Assembly (NCBI GenBank): GCA_027924645.1
Contig: BSBN01001807.1
Location: 15,146,001-15,210,000 of the forward strand
Source: Cunninghamia lanceolata
Lineage: Eukaryota; Streptophyta; Pinopsida; Cupressales; Cupressaceae
Direction: 5' to 3'
Length of the DNA: 64,000 bases
In this document: positions 12,056-21,940 of the stretch, piece after piece
How positions within the stretch are numbered: position 1 is the stretch's first letter
Layout: every line of letters begins with the position of its first letter
Notes under the pieces: model-generated
Told to the model about the DNA's origin: nothing
The model's database searches: none
The model's input: the letters and a program-made list of their open reading frames with translations, nothing else
Position numbers and translations under genes: made by a program

Positions 12056-12378
12056 TTATGTGATGTTTTATTAGGAATTCATTGCGTAGTTTTTTGAGTC
12101 AATCTCATGAACTCCTATTTCATCACTAGTGGTTCACAAGAACCCATTTCTCATGAGCATGAATGACCCACTTACCGGTCATTGCATCCTAGTACTAGTC
12201 CAACTCAAGCAAGTGCCAATGCTTCACCCCTGTGAGCATCACCTAGATGCAATAAGTGGTAAGTGGACCATTCATGCTCATGAGAGATTGGTTTTTGTGA
12301 ACCACTACTCATAAAATATGGGTCAATGAGATTGACTCAAAAGACTATGCAGTTAAATCCTAATAAAACATCACATAA
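12056..12378. mobile_element. Foldback / MITE-like element with about 120-bp inverted arms
   Basis: The left arm (12056-12178, starting TTATGTGATGTTTTATTAGG) is matched by the reverse complement of 12258-12378. The arms are about 85-90% alike by eye and share TGAGTCAATCTCAT and CATGAGCATGAATG. The 80-base centre is unrelated. No transposase is present. The class (MITE or foldback) and the target duplication are uncertain. Confidence 0.75.
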
Positions 12379-13585
12379 TTTAACACACTGAAAAGCCACC
12401 TACTTTCCTCCATTTGCAAATTTACACAATCTAGATATTATTTTCCTTGTCATTATGCTTTTGCCATTTCTTGCCAAAAGCTTAAGGTCTATCCAAGAAT
12501 TGAAAACTTCAAGCTTCAATTACAAATGCTTCCTATCTCATATTTTTGCCATATAGATGCAAATGTAGACAATAAGACAGTAGGTGGAAACCCAATGGAT
12601 ATTATACTCACCTCCTCCATTTCTTTCATGTCCTAATTTTGGAAAAGCCTCAGTCATGTTTCTGTAGCCTAATATGTTAATTTAAATTCAGCATTCACCA
12701 AATTCCTATGAAGAATCCTTTATCAGCCTCTTTTCTTAAAATCCAATTCACGCAGCTCACCTTGTCTAAGTCAGCCATGACAACCATTGGGCTTCACTGA
12801 TGTGTCAATCTTCCTCTTCTTGAGCTTGACATCATATTTTTGATCTGAACTTTTAGATGTAGGCTGTACTTCTTCTATGCTTCCACAGGAAGCACTTTAG
12901 ATAACTTCAAAGCTAGCCTAAGCATTGGCATGGGGTTATTACTCTCATTGGTGTTGTATTGCTAGCATCATTACTATCAAGTCACTTCAACATTTAGAGG
13001 ATGTCAGCAAAAAGAACTCAAGAATCATCTAGTTTTCCTTGGGTCTCAAAAACTCCCATCAGAATCTTCATTGACCTATATTTTCTTGATCTCTTACCAA
13101 TCACTGCAATTTGGTTGATCCAACTCAGCCATCACAACCATGAGCCTCCATTGATGTGTTGAACAGGTTCTACTCTGGTGTCACATCACATTCATGATAT
13201 GCACTTTTCAGATATGCAAACCTTTTAGTAATTCCACAGAAAACTCTCCAGAATCCAGATGACATTAATGCCCCATTGCACTTACTTTTTCCATTCCTTG
13301 CAGCTCCATGTGATGCAAGAGCATCCTTGGGTTGGTGCAATCTTGCATCACTCAAAAATATGTGTTTATAATTTTCCAAGTGCAGGCTTAACTTGTGCAA
13401 GCCCTCGTGTTGTGGTACTTTCTTTGTGCGCAAGATTAACTTGCGCGCCTATGGTTGTGTGTTGGATGGCTATGGTGACTTGTGCACTCTATGCTAGTTG
13501 GTGCGACTTAATTCTATGCATCTACCCGCATAAAGCCCCATGCTAAATGAGTGTCACACATACAACCTGTTTCTAGTGCATGCCA
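12379..13585. other. Non-coding intron segment with a diverged internal duplication
   Basis: No coding region is recognised. A block near 12770-12900 (CAGCCATGACAACCATTGGG) recurs in diverged form near 13128-13290 (CAGCCATCACAACCATGAGC), each followed by a TTCCACAG stretch, suggesting an old tandem duplication of about 350 bp. Short open frames at 13170-13546 have no domain signature. Confidence 0.4.
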
Positions 13586-13590
13586 TAGAG

Positions 13591-15345
13591 TGTCATGCCC
13601 CCGAAATAAGAATGCAAATCATAAAAGGTCGACTTCCAAAGGAATAGATAAGACCGATTTGCAAATGGCCGACCTCTCTCTAAGGATAGACAATTGTCTT
13701 ATACCAAATAGACAAGTAATTGATGCATGCCAAAAAGAACGATTTCAATATACGTGTGCAACGATTTAATTACTCAAGGACAACAATTATTATAGACAAC
13801 GATTTGTTTTAGCAGCAATCAATAGAATGAAGGCTGCGGTCTATAAGAATGGTGTGTATTAATCTTTGTTAAGCATTTAACAAAAGGTGCGATCAGCTTT
13901 GGAATGGTTGTCTTCTTTATTAAGAGACATACTCTTTCATGATAGACACCTCCTTTCTAAGAGATGCATCAGTTCACTTGAACATAGAGATATATAAGGA
14001 AAAGTCAAACCATGTGAAAGGATCATCAAGCGATCTATGTTAGGAGGACAGATATAATCAAAGACAGCAACGATTACATCTTATAGAACATAGATCGTTA
14101 ATATATATAGAAGAGCGAATGAATATAAGGAACAATGATTATGTTCTTATGAGGAGGCAAACAATAAAAAATCTTGCATATAGCCGATCATTCCAGCAGT
14201 CATAAGGGGAACGAAGGAAGATATTAGAAGAGACAATTACAGCAGATCGCTAAGCATCTCAGATTTCTGTCATCCAAATAAAGGTTCTGCAGTATATCTA
14301 TTGCATTATATCTTCGTAATCATGATCATTATATGCATAGATGTATACATATTGTTCATGCATAAATAAGAGTGTTTAAGTATATATTTATATGATAGAT
14401 ATCATATATACGTACTGGTCTGAAACCCATCTTGTAGGGAAGGGCCTGAGATGTAAGCAAAAGGGGTTTAACAGGGCTAAGTAAGTAAGCCGTCCTAGAG
14501 TTGACCATAATGGCTCCTAGGACCAGAGAGCACTTACATAGAAGAGCCAAGGAACCCACTTACTATCTCCACCCAATTCTGCAAGATGGCACTTGTCTTT
14601 AGGAAGATGAGACATCAATGGAAAAGCAGTTACAAGCCGCTAAGAAAACAAGAGGGCTCTGGCAGACATCCACTCTTGAGCTTAGTATAGAAATGGCTTC
14701 TGGCAGACCCCTCATCGTTGGAAAGACGGTTGCCATTGCACCAAAAGATCTACCTGTTAATGCCCGATACAACCGCCAGAGTTAATGAATCAACGAGAGG
14801 TGGTTAAGCCTTGTCACAAACCCAAGCGATGCGCTGCACAACACAAGGAGACCAAGGGCACACACCTTGCAACAACCCCCCCCCAACGCAAGTGAGGGGT
14901 TCGAACCCGTGACCCAGGCTCTGATACCAATTGTTGGAAAGACGGTTGCCATTGCACCAAAAGATTGACATGTTAATGCCCGATACAACCGCCAGAGTTA
15001 ATGAATCTTCGGGAGGTGGTTAAGCCTTGTCACAAACCCAAGCGCTGCATTGCACAACACAAGGAGACCAAGGGTGCACACCTTGCAACACTCATGTCTC
15101 TCTTTCAAATCCCAAACATGCTTATATAGCATTAGCGGTAATATGAGAATACAATGAAGTCTTGACTAACCATAATAATTGAATATATATATATGCATAA
15201 ATCTATATAAGTTGCTTATGTTTTGATTGCAGTATTCAAATCCAGAATCACTTTATTTAAAGAGATATTTACATTAGCAAGATGTAACCCTAACCCTAAT
15301 TTGTTGCAATGTAAATCTAAGGTAAATTAGGAAGGGGACATTACA
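13591..15345 (+). repeat. Left LTR of the LARD-like element
   Basis: Aligned by eye with 27739-29145 it is nearly identical apart from a 375-bp TRIM with its target duplication (14716-15095), which the right LTR lacks. A TATA-like CTTATATAGC lies near 15122. The matching small peptides read in both LTRs (13551-13769 / 27707-27916 and, on the other strand, 14356-14559 / 28520-28723) reflect LTR identity and not genes. Confidence 0.88.
14716..15090 (-). mobile_element. TRIM element (terminal-repeat retrotransposon in miniature)
   Basis: Two 159-bp direct repeats (14716-14874 and 14932-15090) enclose 57 bases. On the minus strand each repeat starts TGTTGCAAGG; the 15090 copy ends in CTTTCCAACA and the 14716 copy has a changed last base pair. 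The 57-base core begins with TTGGTATCAGAGCC (initiator-Met PBS, 14917-14930) and ends with a run of nine G (PPT, 14876-14884). CTCAT flanks both ends (14711-14715, 15091-15095), and the corresponding site in the right LARD LTR is empty. This is the full minimal architecture of a TRIM, with no coding capacity. Confidence 0.92.
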
Positions 15346-15347
15346 AA

Positions 15348-15363
15348 TGGTATCAGAGCATCC
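15348..15363 (+). other. Primer-binding site of the LARD-like element
   Basis: TGGTATCAGAGCATCC two bases after the left LTR; complementary to the 3' end of initiator tRNA-Met in its first 12 bases. Confidence 0.85.
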
Positions 15364-15399
15364 TTCCTGCCATCCTGTGATTGATAAGTTGATGCAATG

Positions 15400-15531
15400 T
15401 ATATTCATGTGTATACTTCACGCCTTACATACATTCATGTATGTGCTTCGTGACTTACGTGTATTCAAGTGTATGCTTATGACTTACGTGTATTCATGTG
15501 TATACTTCATGCCTTACAGACATTCATGTAT
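15400..15531 (+). repeat. Tandem repeats in the LARD leader, first part
   Basis: Diverged units of about 30 bases built on CTTCGTGACTTACGTGTATTCATGTGTATG start here and are cut at 15531 by the chromovirus insertion. The same array resumes at 23637. Confidence 0.75.
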
Positions 15532-17244
15532 TGTTAGGGAGGACTCTAGGCTGCCTACTCTGCATCCTGTAGGTGTACAGGACTGTTTGACAACTCTAGT
15601 CTCCCTACCAATTCAAAGTGCTAACAGACATCTTTCTACACAAAAATGTCAACTAAATTCCTCAACTCTTTGCAGAGATGGAAGACTCTATTTCTTTGCT
15701 TGGTGTGGGACACATACCTTGTCCTCACTGCTTCCAAGATACTGCCTCAATGGCAAATGGCTTTTGTGAGCCCGTTGTCCACCCTTCTCTTTCTATTCAA
15801 GGGTCTGGACTGCTTGGTGCTCACTTTCTTTCTCTCTATTTTTCCACCCCTGCAAATCTATTTACCTACTTCTCTATCTAGCTGGACTCCTTACTGAGCT
15901 CGCCTAGAACAAGCATGCATTGCCTCTAGTAGACAATCCGACCACTCCACGAAAGAAAAACAAACAAAAGGCATGGCTCTGCTTGATGACCTTCATACTG
16001 TATAGAGGAACTCGAGGAACATCAATGCAGAGTCATGGTTTGCAAACGAGAACAAAATTTGCAGAAAAAGAAATGACTAAATCTACTTCAGAATAAAACA
16101 ACTAAAAACAGAAAAGAAATACACAGATTGATCGAACTACTGAATTTGATTTTTATTCAAAAACTCTTCTTACATCAAAAAAATGCTTCACACATCAAAA
16201 ATCCCTTCTTTGATTCTTCTGCTGAACTCCCTTACAGAAGGAATGCTACATCTTAAATATTTGCTCATGTCCGTTACAGGACGGTTCAGTTTCCAGGCCT
16301 ATTCGTTTTCTAACTGTCGGTTCAGTTCTGTGCTATCGGCAAGATAAAATTAAGTGTCTCATCAAAACATGCATATGCTTTCCTATCGGCAAGACTTCTC
16401 TTTATCGACCTGCCCAAAGTCTCTACCGCCGATATATCATCTCACCCCGATGACCTTTGTATCCCGTAGACTCCTATCGGCCAGAGCTACCACCGTCGGC
16501 ACAATTTTCTTTTCACTCACCGATCTTAATTCTTACACCGATGCACACACTTGATCTTTGACCATCGGTAAGACTTAGTCTATCGGCCGGGCGCTCTTCA
16601 GGTCATTCCGATACTTTACCTTATGCCGATGTTCTTTCTATCGGCGTAACTTTTCCTTTGTCACCCCGATACATACTCCTTTCGCTGAACCATTGAACCT
16701 CAACAGTGAGGTTCAATCGCAAGGTTCAACAGTGAGGTTCAACCTCCAACAAAAATGACCGGCGATTTCAACTCCACCATTCAATATGAATGAACCCGTT
16801 GAACCATTGAACTTCAATAGCGAGGTTCAATCGCAAGGTTCAACCGCGAGGTTCAACGAAGAGGTTCGACGGCAAGGTTCAACCGCGGGTTCAACGAAGA
16901 GGTTCGACGACAAGGTTCAACCGCTCAACAAAGTGACCAACGATTCCAATGAACCCTTTGAACCTTGGCGTGAGGTTCAACTGTGGGGTTCAACGAAGAG
17001 GTTCAACGGCGCGGTTCAACCGTTGAACAAATGCCGAACACCTTCAACATACATTCATTAACTTGAATTTTTCACTTGGCTTAAAGGTCGATCAAAAACA
17101 AAATGCTTCTCCCGCCAATGCATTTTCAGAAAACTCGAAGAAAACTCGAAAAACTCCAAAGACAAAATCACATGCTGCAAACTCAAAATTGACAAACCAA
17201 AAAAACTATGTACGGCTGCATTGAGCCTTGGTGCTCCTGCACCA
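15532..17244 (-). repeat. 3' LTR of the chromovirus
   Basis: On the minus strand it starts TGGTGCAGGAGCACC and ends CCTCCCTAACA; 1713 bp. It matches 21941-23636 almost base for base. Visible differences are single substitutions, a 17-bp repeat-unit difference near 16980 and a few short indels. It carries two internal signatures: dispersed ATCGG/CCGAT words (16325-16680) and a GGTTCAAC minisatellite (16680-17035). Confidence 0.92.
16680..17035. repeat. GGTTCAAC minisatellite in the chromovirus LTR
   Basis: Diverged units of about 17-21 bases on the theme GAGGTTCAACGAAGAGGTTC, interspersed with GAACC(A/C)TTGAAC words that are its inverted form. The other LTR has the same array at about 23085-23420 with one unit less. 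The open frame through it is a by-product of the repeat. Confidence 0.8.
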
Positions 17245-17260
17245 TACTCCCCCTGTGCGG
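17245..17260 (-). other. Polypurine tract of the chromovirus
   Basis: The minus strand reads CCGCACAGGGGGAGTA directly before the 3' LTR start, the expected place and base bias for the second-strand primer. Confidence 0.7.
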
Positions 17261-17267
17261 AAAGAAG

Positions 17268-17675
17268 CTAGGTCACCTCCAGTGACAATGAGGCAAAATC
17301 AATGCCCCTCTTTTTGAACTCTGACTCTGCAACCCAGGTAGCTTCTGCTTCAGGGAACTGCTTCCACTTGACCAAATGCTCCATGTAGACACCATGTCTG
17401 GTTTGCTTCTGTACTCTTGAATCCAGTATTCTTTCTGCCTGTAGTTTGGGTTGTAATGGCAAAGTTACATCTATTACTGTCTGTTCCTTCTCTGAAATGG
17501 ATCCATTTGCTGCTGACTGAGGACCCCTGTATTGCACCAGGTCTTGGACATTAAACACTGGTGAGATTGCCAAATCTTCTGGCAATTCAATTTTGTAGGC
17601 ATTATTTCGATACTTGTTCAGGATTCTGCAAGGACCAATTCTCCTCATCTGCAGTTTGGTTGGTATTCCTTTCTA
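17268..17675 (-). pseudogene. Chromovirus integrase C terminus and chromodomain
   Basis: This is the end of the polyprotein. After a TAG at 17673-17675 the same frame continues open to the stop at 17268. The first 35 residues (from 17648: MRRIGPCRIL) are the GPY/F module of the integrase. Residues about 72-115 (AERILDSR...VYMEHLVKWKQF...ATWV) form a chromodomain with the usual W-K and W positions; such domains steer integration to chromatin carrying methylated histone H3. It lies in frame with the integrase core and ends just before the PPT. Confidence 0.9.
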
Positions 17676-17795
17676 CATTCTGGCTTTGTTCAAGTGCGCC
17701 ATAACCAGATCACCAACCTCAAACTGAATATCCCTTTTGTGGGCATCTACTCTGTCCTTGATCTTCTGTGTGTTCTCTGTCAAAGTTTTCTTCAC

Positions 17796-18626
17796 CTACT
17801 CATGCACTTCTTTCATGGATTGTGCAAAATCCTCTGCATGGCCACTTCTGTTCTCCATGTTTCCCATATTCCTGAGCTCACATACACCTCTGGGATGCAT
17901 TCCATAGACTATTTCGAATGGACTCTTACCAGTAGTCCTATTCACACTGTCATTATAGGCAAATTCTGCCTGATGAATGACAAGATCCCAACTCTGTCCA
18001 TATTCTTTGGTTATACACCTTAATAGGTTGCCCAATGTCCTGTTTACCACCTCTGTCTGGCCATCTGTTTGTGGGTGATATGCTGAACTGAATGACAAAT
18101 TTGTTCCCAATCTCTGCCACAATGTTTTCCAGAAATGCCCCATGAATTTAGCATCTCTGTCAGACACAATACTTGCTGGTAGTCCATGAATTTTGATCAC
18201 CTCTTTGAAAAACAAATGTGCTATATGACTGGCATCATGAGTCACTTTATAGGGAATGAAATGACTCATCTTGCTAAACCTGTCCACAACTACATATATG
18301 CTATCATAACCAGTCTTAGTCTTAGGCAAACCAACTACAAAATCCATACTTACACATTCCCATGGCCTAGAAGGAATGGGTAAGGGTTGGTACAGTCCTG
18401 CATTTGAAGTGGTTCCCTTGGCCTTCTGACATACGATACACTGCTCTACATACCTTCTGATGTCTTTGTGCATCCTTGGCCAATAATAGAACCTTTGGAC
18501 TAACTCCAGTGTTTTGTTCAGACCAAAATGGCCACTCAAACTGCCATTGTGCTTCTCCTGTATGAGATTTTCCCTCATAGATCCCCTTGGCACACATAAT
18601 TGCCCACCTTTGAATAGCAATCCCTA
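17796..18626 (-). pseudogene. Chromovirus integrase
   Basis: DDE integrase that inserts the cDNA. Numbering from 18620, the zinc-binding HHCC module is H24, H31, C61 and C64; the catalytic triad is D93, D154 and E190, with 35 residues between the last two as in Ty3 enzymes. The motif YHPQTDGQTE is intact. It is in the same frame as the RNase H upstream (interrupted by TAG at 18624-18626) and as the chromodomain downstream (TAG at 17796-17798). Apart from the two stops no lesion is obvious in the core. Confidence 0.93.
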
Positions 18627-19955
18627 CTGTAAGGTGAAATCTGCAAACTCACTGTGAAAGTGATTCTCAAAATCTTGACATACCTTGTATGCCTCAGCAA
18701 AATCTTCATCATCTTGGTAAAGATTCTTGAAATCTTCAACTCCAATGCTCTTCAATTGCACTTCCTGTACTGTGAGCAATCTTCTGCTCAAAGCATCTGT
18801 AACTCTATTCAGCTGCCCCTTCTTATGCTTAATTGTAAAGGTATATGATTGCAGGTACTCCATCCATTTGATATGCCTGCTGCTTAACTTATCCTGTGAG
18901 TTTAGAAAACTCAGAGCTTGGTTATCTATGTAGACAACAAATTCTTTAGGCAGGAGATAATGTCTCCACTTCCTCAATGCTTGGACTAGAGCATACAACT
19001 CTAAGTCATACGAAGAGTACTTACTCTTTGCTTCATTCAGCCTCTCACTGAAAAAGGCTACAGGTCTGTTTTCCTGATTTAGCACTGCTCCTACAGCTAT
19101 ATTACTTGCATCACATTCAATAGTAAATAGCTTATCAAAACTGGGCAACAACAAAACAGGTTGTGTTGCTACCTCTTTCTTCAACCTTTCAAAACTTCTA
19201 TCTGCAGCTGGTGTCCATCTGAATTTTGCTTTCATTCCACCCTTAATTGTATCCAACATGGGTGCACATATTCCACTGAAATTTTTGATAAACTTTCTGT
19301 AAAACTGGGCTAAGCCATGGAAACTTCTCACCTCTGTGGTTGCTTTGGGAGTAGGCCAGCTCAAGATTGCCTCTACCTTTGACTTGTCCATCTTCAATTC
19401 TCCCTGGGACACCACAAAACCAAGGTATACCAATTCCTGCTTCATGAATTCACACTTCTCCAGATTGATGGTTAGTTGTTCATCATGTAATTTTTGCAAA
19501 ACAGTATTTACATGTTCTAGATGTTCTTCCTTGGTTTGACTAAAAATTAGAATATCATCTAGAAAAACAACAAATTTACCAATGTAATCCTTTAGGACTT
19601 CATTCATGAGTCTCATAAAGGTGTTGGGTGCATTTGATAGACCAAATGGCATAACAAGCCATTCATACAGTCCTTCTGTGGTCTTGAAGGTTGTCTTCCA
19701 CTCGTCTCCTTCCTTGATTCTTATTTGGTGGTAACCACTCTTCAGGTCTATCTTGGTGAAATACTTTGCTTTTCCAATACAGTCCATGAGATCTTCAATT
19801 CTGGGAATTGGGAATCTATACCTTATAGTTATCTTGTTTATGGCTCTGGCATCTGTGCACAATCTCCATGATCCTCCTTTCTTGGGTGCCAACACTGTGG
19901 GCACTGCACAAGGACTAATACTCGTCCTGATCAATCCTTGATCTAGCAACTCCTA
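18624..19955 (-). pseudogene. Chromovirus reverse transcriptase and RNase H
   Basis: Numbering from 19949. The reverse transcriptase has KIDLKSGYHQI at 66-76, YEWLVMPFGLSNAP at 95-108 and the catalytic FLDD at 129-132; the first position is F where Y is usual. RNase H follows with D280, E317 and D342. The frame is continuous with protease upstream, broken by TAG at 19953-19955, and with integrase downstream, broken by TAG at 18624-18626. A start at 19949 would be non-ATG; I treat the segment as part of one polyprotein and not as a separate gene. Confidence 0.93.
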
Positions 19956-21431
19956 CACTTGCCTGGAAATCTCTTTGTGCTGATCTGGAGTCATCTTGTA
20001 AGGTGCTTTGTTTGGCAAAGATGCCCCTGGAATCAGGTCTATTTGATGGCTTATTGCTCTCTGTGGAGGCAATGTGGCTGGTGTACCATCACTGATTATG
20101 CCTTTATACTTCTCCAGTATAGGCTGCACCTCTTTGGGAATCTCTGTCTTCTTATCCTGCTGTCCTTCTTTTGGTTTTACTATGATGGCATAACCAATAC
20201 CATCCTCCTTAAGAGTATTCAGAAACTCTTTTCCACTCACAACCAAGATATTAGGACTCTTTGTCTGAACTGCATCTTCATCCTCCAATGACTGAATCTT
20301 ATAGGTGACACCATCTTTCTGAAAAGAATAGGCATTCTTCTCACCATCATGTACTGCCTTTCGGTCATACTGCCATGGTCTGCCCAATAAGAGATGGCAT
20401 GCATCCATGGGTAGTATATCACATAATACCTTATCCTTATAGCCACCTATACTAAACTCTACCCAACTTTGTTCATTCACTACCACATGTTGACCCTTAT
20501 TCAACCATGTGACTTTATATGGGTTTGCATGAGTAATTCTTTTCAAATTCAGTTTCTTAACTACCTCATCAGAAATAATATTATCAGTAGATCCTGAGTC
20601 TATGATAATTTTACATACCTTATTCAAAGTCTTGCACTTGATTCTGAATAGTGCTCTCCTCTGGCTTGGTTCAGACTTTACTGGTTCCTTCATCAAGGTT
20701 CTCCTTATCATCAGGTTCTCTCCATCTTCTAAGTTCAGATTGACCTCAGGTAACTGGCTGCTAGATGCGTTATCTTGGACATAGTGATTTCTCTTATCAC
20801 CTCCTTGAGAAGAGGACGTGGCCTTTTCTGGACACCTATATGCTGGATGACCTAGATTGCCACAGTTGTAACACTTCATGTTGGTGAAATAGGATCCTCT
20901 GCCTGATCCTCCTGACCTTCCTCTGTTAGATCCTCTCCCTCTGTGGTTTCCTCTACCACTCGACTCCCCACTCTGCTCTATGAGTTTGGATTCTGCTTGG
21001 GATCTATTGTCAGCATTCCTTCCACCAAAACCTCCTCTGTGTCCTCTGTTATCTCTGCCTCTTCCTCTTCCTCTGCTATTTGAGTCTTGTTTCCTCTTAT
21101 TCTTTTCCTCCACTTTCAGTGCCAGCTGATAGCATTTTTGCACTGTTGTAGGACACAACAAACTGATTTCTTCTTGTATATTCCACTTCAGACCATTAAG
21201 GTACCTTGCTACCTTTATGCTTTCATCCTCCATTACTTTGGACCTTAAGCATAGCTTTTGGAATTCTTCAGTGTATGCACTGACATCTAATTCCTTCTGT
21301 CTCAGATTCTGTCTCTTCCTGTGCAGCTGTATTTCATAATCTTCTGGCATATATGCTTCTTTGATTTTAGCTACCATTCCCTTCCAAGTAGCTATGGGCT
21401 TCTTATCTTCTTTTGCTCTTTCAGTTTGCAC
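19953..21431 (-). pseudogene. Chromovirus gag C-terminal half and protease
   Basis: Numbering from the ATG at 21431 (492 aa). Residues 1-110 are the second half of the capsid domain; 118-180 is an RG-rich, nucleic-acid-binding linker; 187-200 is a CCHC zinc knuckle (CYNCGNLGHPAYRC). The aspartic protease active site DSGS is at 278-281 with the LLGRPW flap-side motif further on. The true gag start is in the neighbouring frame at 21895, so a single-base indel between about 21446 and 21480 has split gag. It reads on into reverse transcriptase after a TAG. Confidence 0.92.
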
Positions 21432-21445
21432 AAATTTCCACCAGG

Positions 21446-21895
21446 TTAAGGCAGCTCCCCTGAGTTAGATTTAGCCACCTTTACTTTCTGTGCCTCGCTT
21501 ACACCATCACATTCAAAGTGATTTTCAAGTCCTTCTATCCACTCCATGACCAAATCTGGGTCCATTTTCCCACTGAAAAGTGGTACTCCTTCCAATGTTT
21601 TACCACTCATTGCTTTCAAAGCTTTCAAGAATGGTTCTTCTTCCAACTTAGGATCAGGTGTGGGCTCTTCATCTTCTACAAACACACCTTTCCCCTTATC
21701 CTCAGAATATTTAACTCTCTGGCTGACTTCTTCAGTCTTTTGCAACATTAAACCTAGCTTACTCTCCATTTCTGCTAGTCTTTCTTGTAGGAGTCTATTC
21801 TCCTCTTCTTGATCCTCAACCTTCTTTGCTAACTCTGCACTAGTCACCATTTTCTTGGATGAACTAACAGACTCACTTGAACTCGGTGATGACAT
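21446..21895 (-). pseudogene. Chromovirus gag N-terminal half
   Basis: 149 codons from the first ATG after the leader. A serine-rich start is followed by a coiled-coil-like stretch (KKVEDQEEENRLLQERLAEME) and the first capsid motifs (LKAMSG, VPLFSGK, PDLVMEWIEGLENHF). The frame ends early; the expected continuation (a G-A-A-L-T-W-W block) is read in the next frame at about 21430-21465, so one base was gained or lost. It starts 46 bases after the LTR edge, typical leader length for chromoviruses. Confidence 0.88.
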
Positions 21896-21923
21896 ACACC
21901 TCTTCTATTCCTATCTAGGAATA

Positions 21924-21937
21924 CTGCTCTGATACCA
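21924..21937 (-). other. Primer-binding site of the chromovirus
   Basis: The minus strand reads TGGTATCAGAGCAG, starting three bases after the 5' LTR; complementary to initiator tRNA-Met. Confidence 0.88.
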
Positions 21938-21940
21938 ATT

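Noticed and set aside
13551..13769. 72-codon frame with a near-identical partner at 27707-27916, taken at first for a duplicated small gene
   Set aside because: Both lie in the two LTRs of the same element; the similarity is LTR identity.
14885..14931. Possible tRNA gene: GGTTCGAACCC B-box-like sequence and CTCTGATACCA end
   Set aside because: There is no acceptor, D or anticodon arm upstream. The bases are the primer-binding region of the TRIM, which mirrors the 3' end of initiator tRNA-Met.
15285..15298. Telomere-like TAACCCTAACCCTAA
   Set aside because: Only two units, inside an LTR, and changed to TAACCGTAACCCTAA in the sister LTR; not a telomeric tract.
16786..17061. 91-codon periodic open frame (and 75-codon counterpart at 23191)
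   Set aside because: It is the translation of the GGTTCAAC minisatellite inside an LTR; the unit number differs between the two LTRs.
17694..20291. Plus-strand open frames of 60-110 codons opposite the chromovirus
   Set aside because: They are shadows of the conserved pol coding strand.
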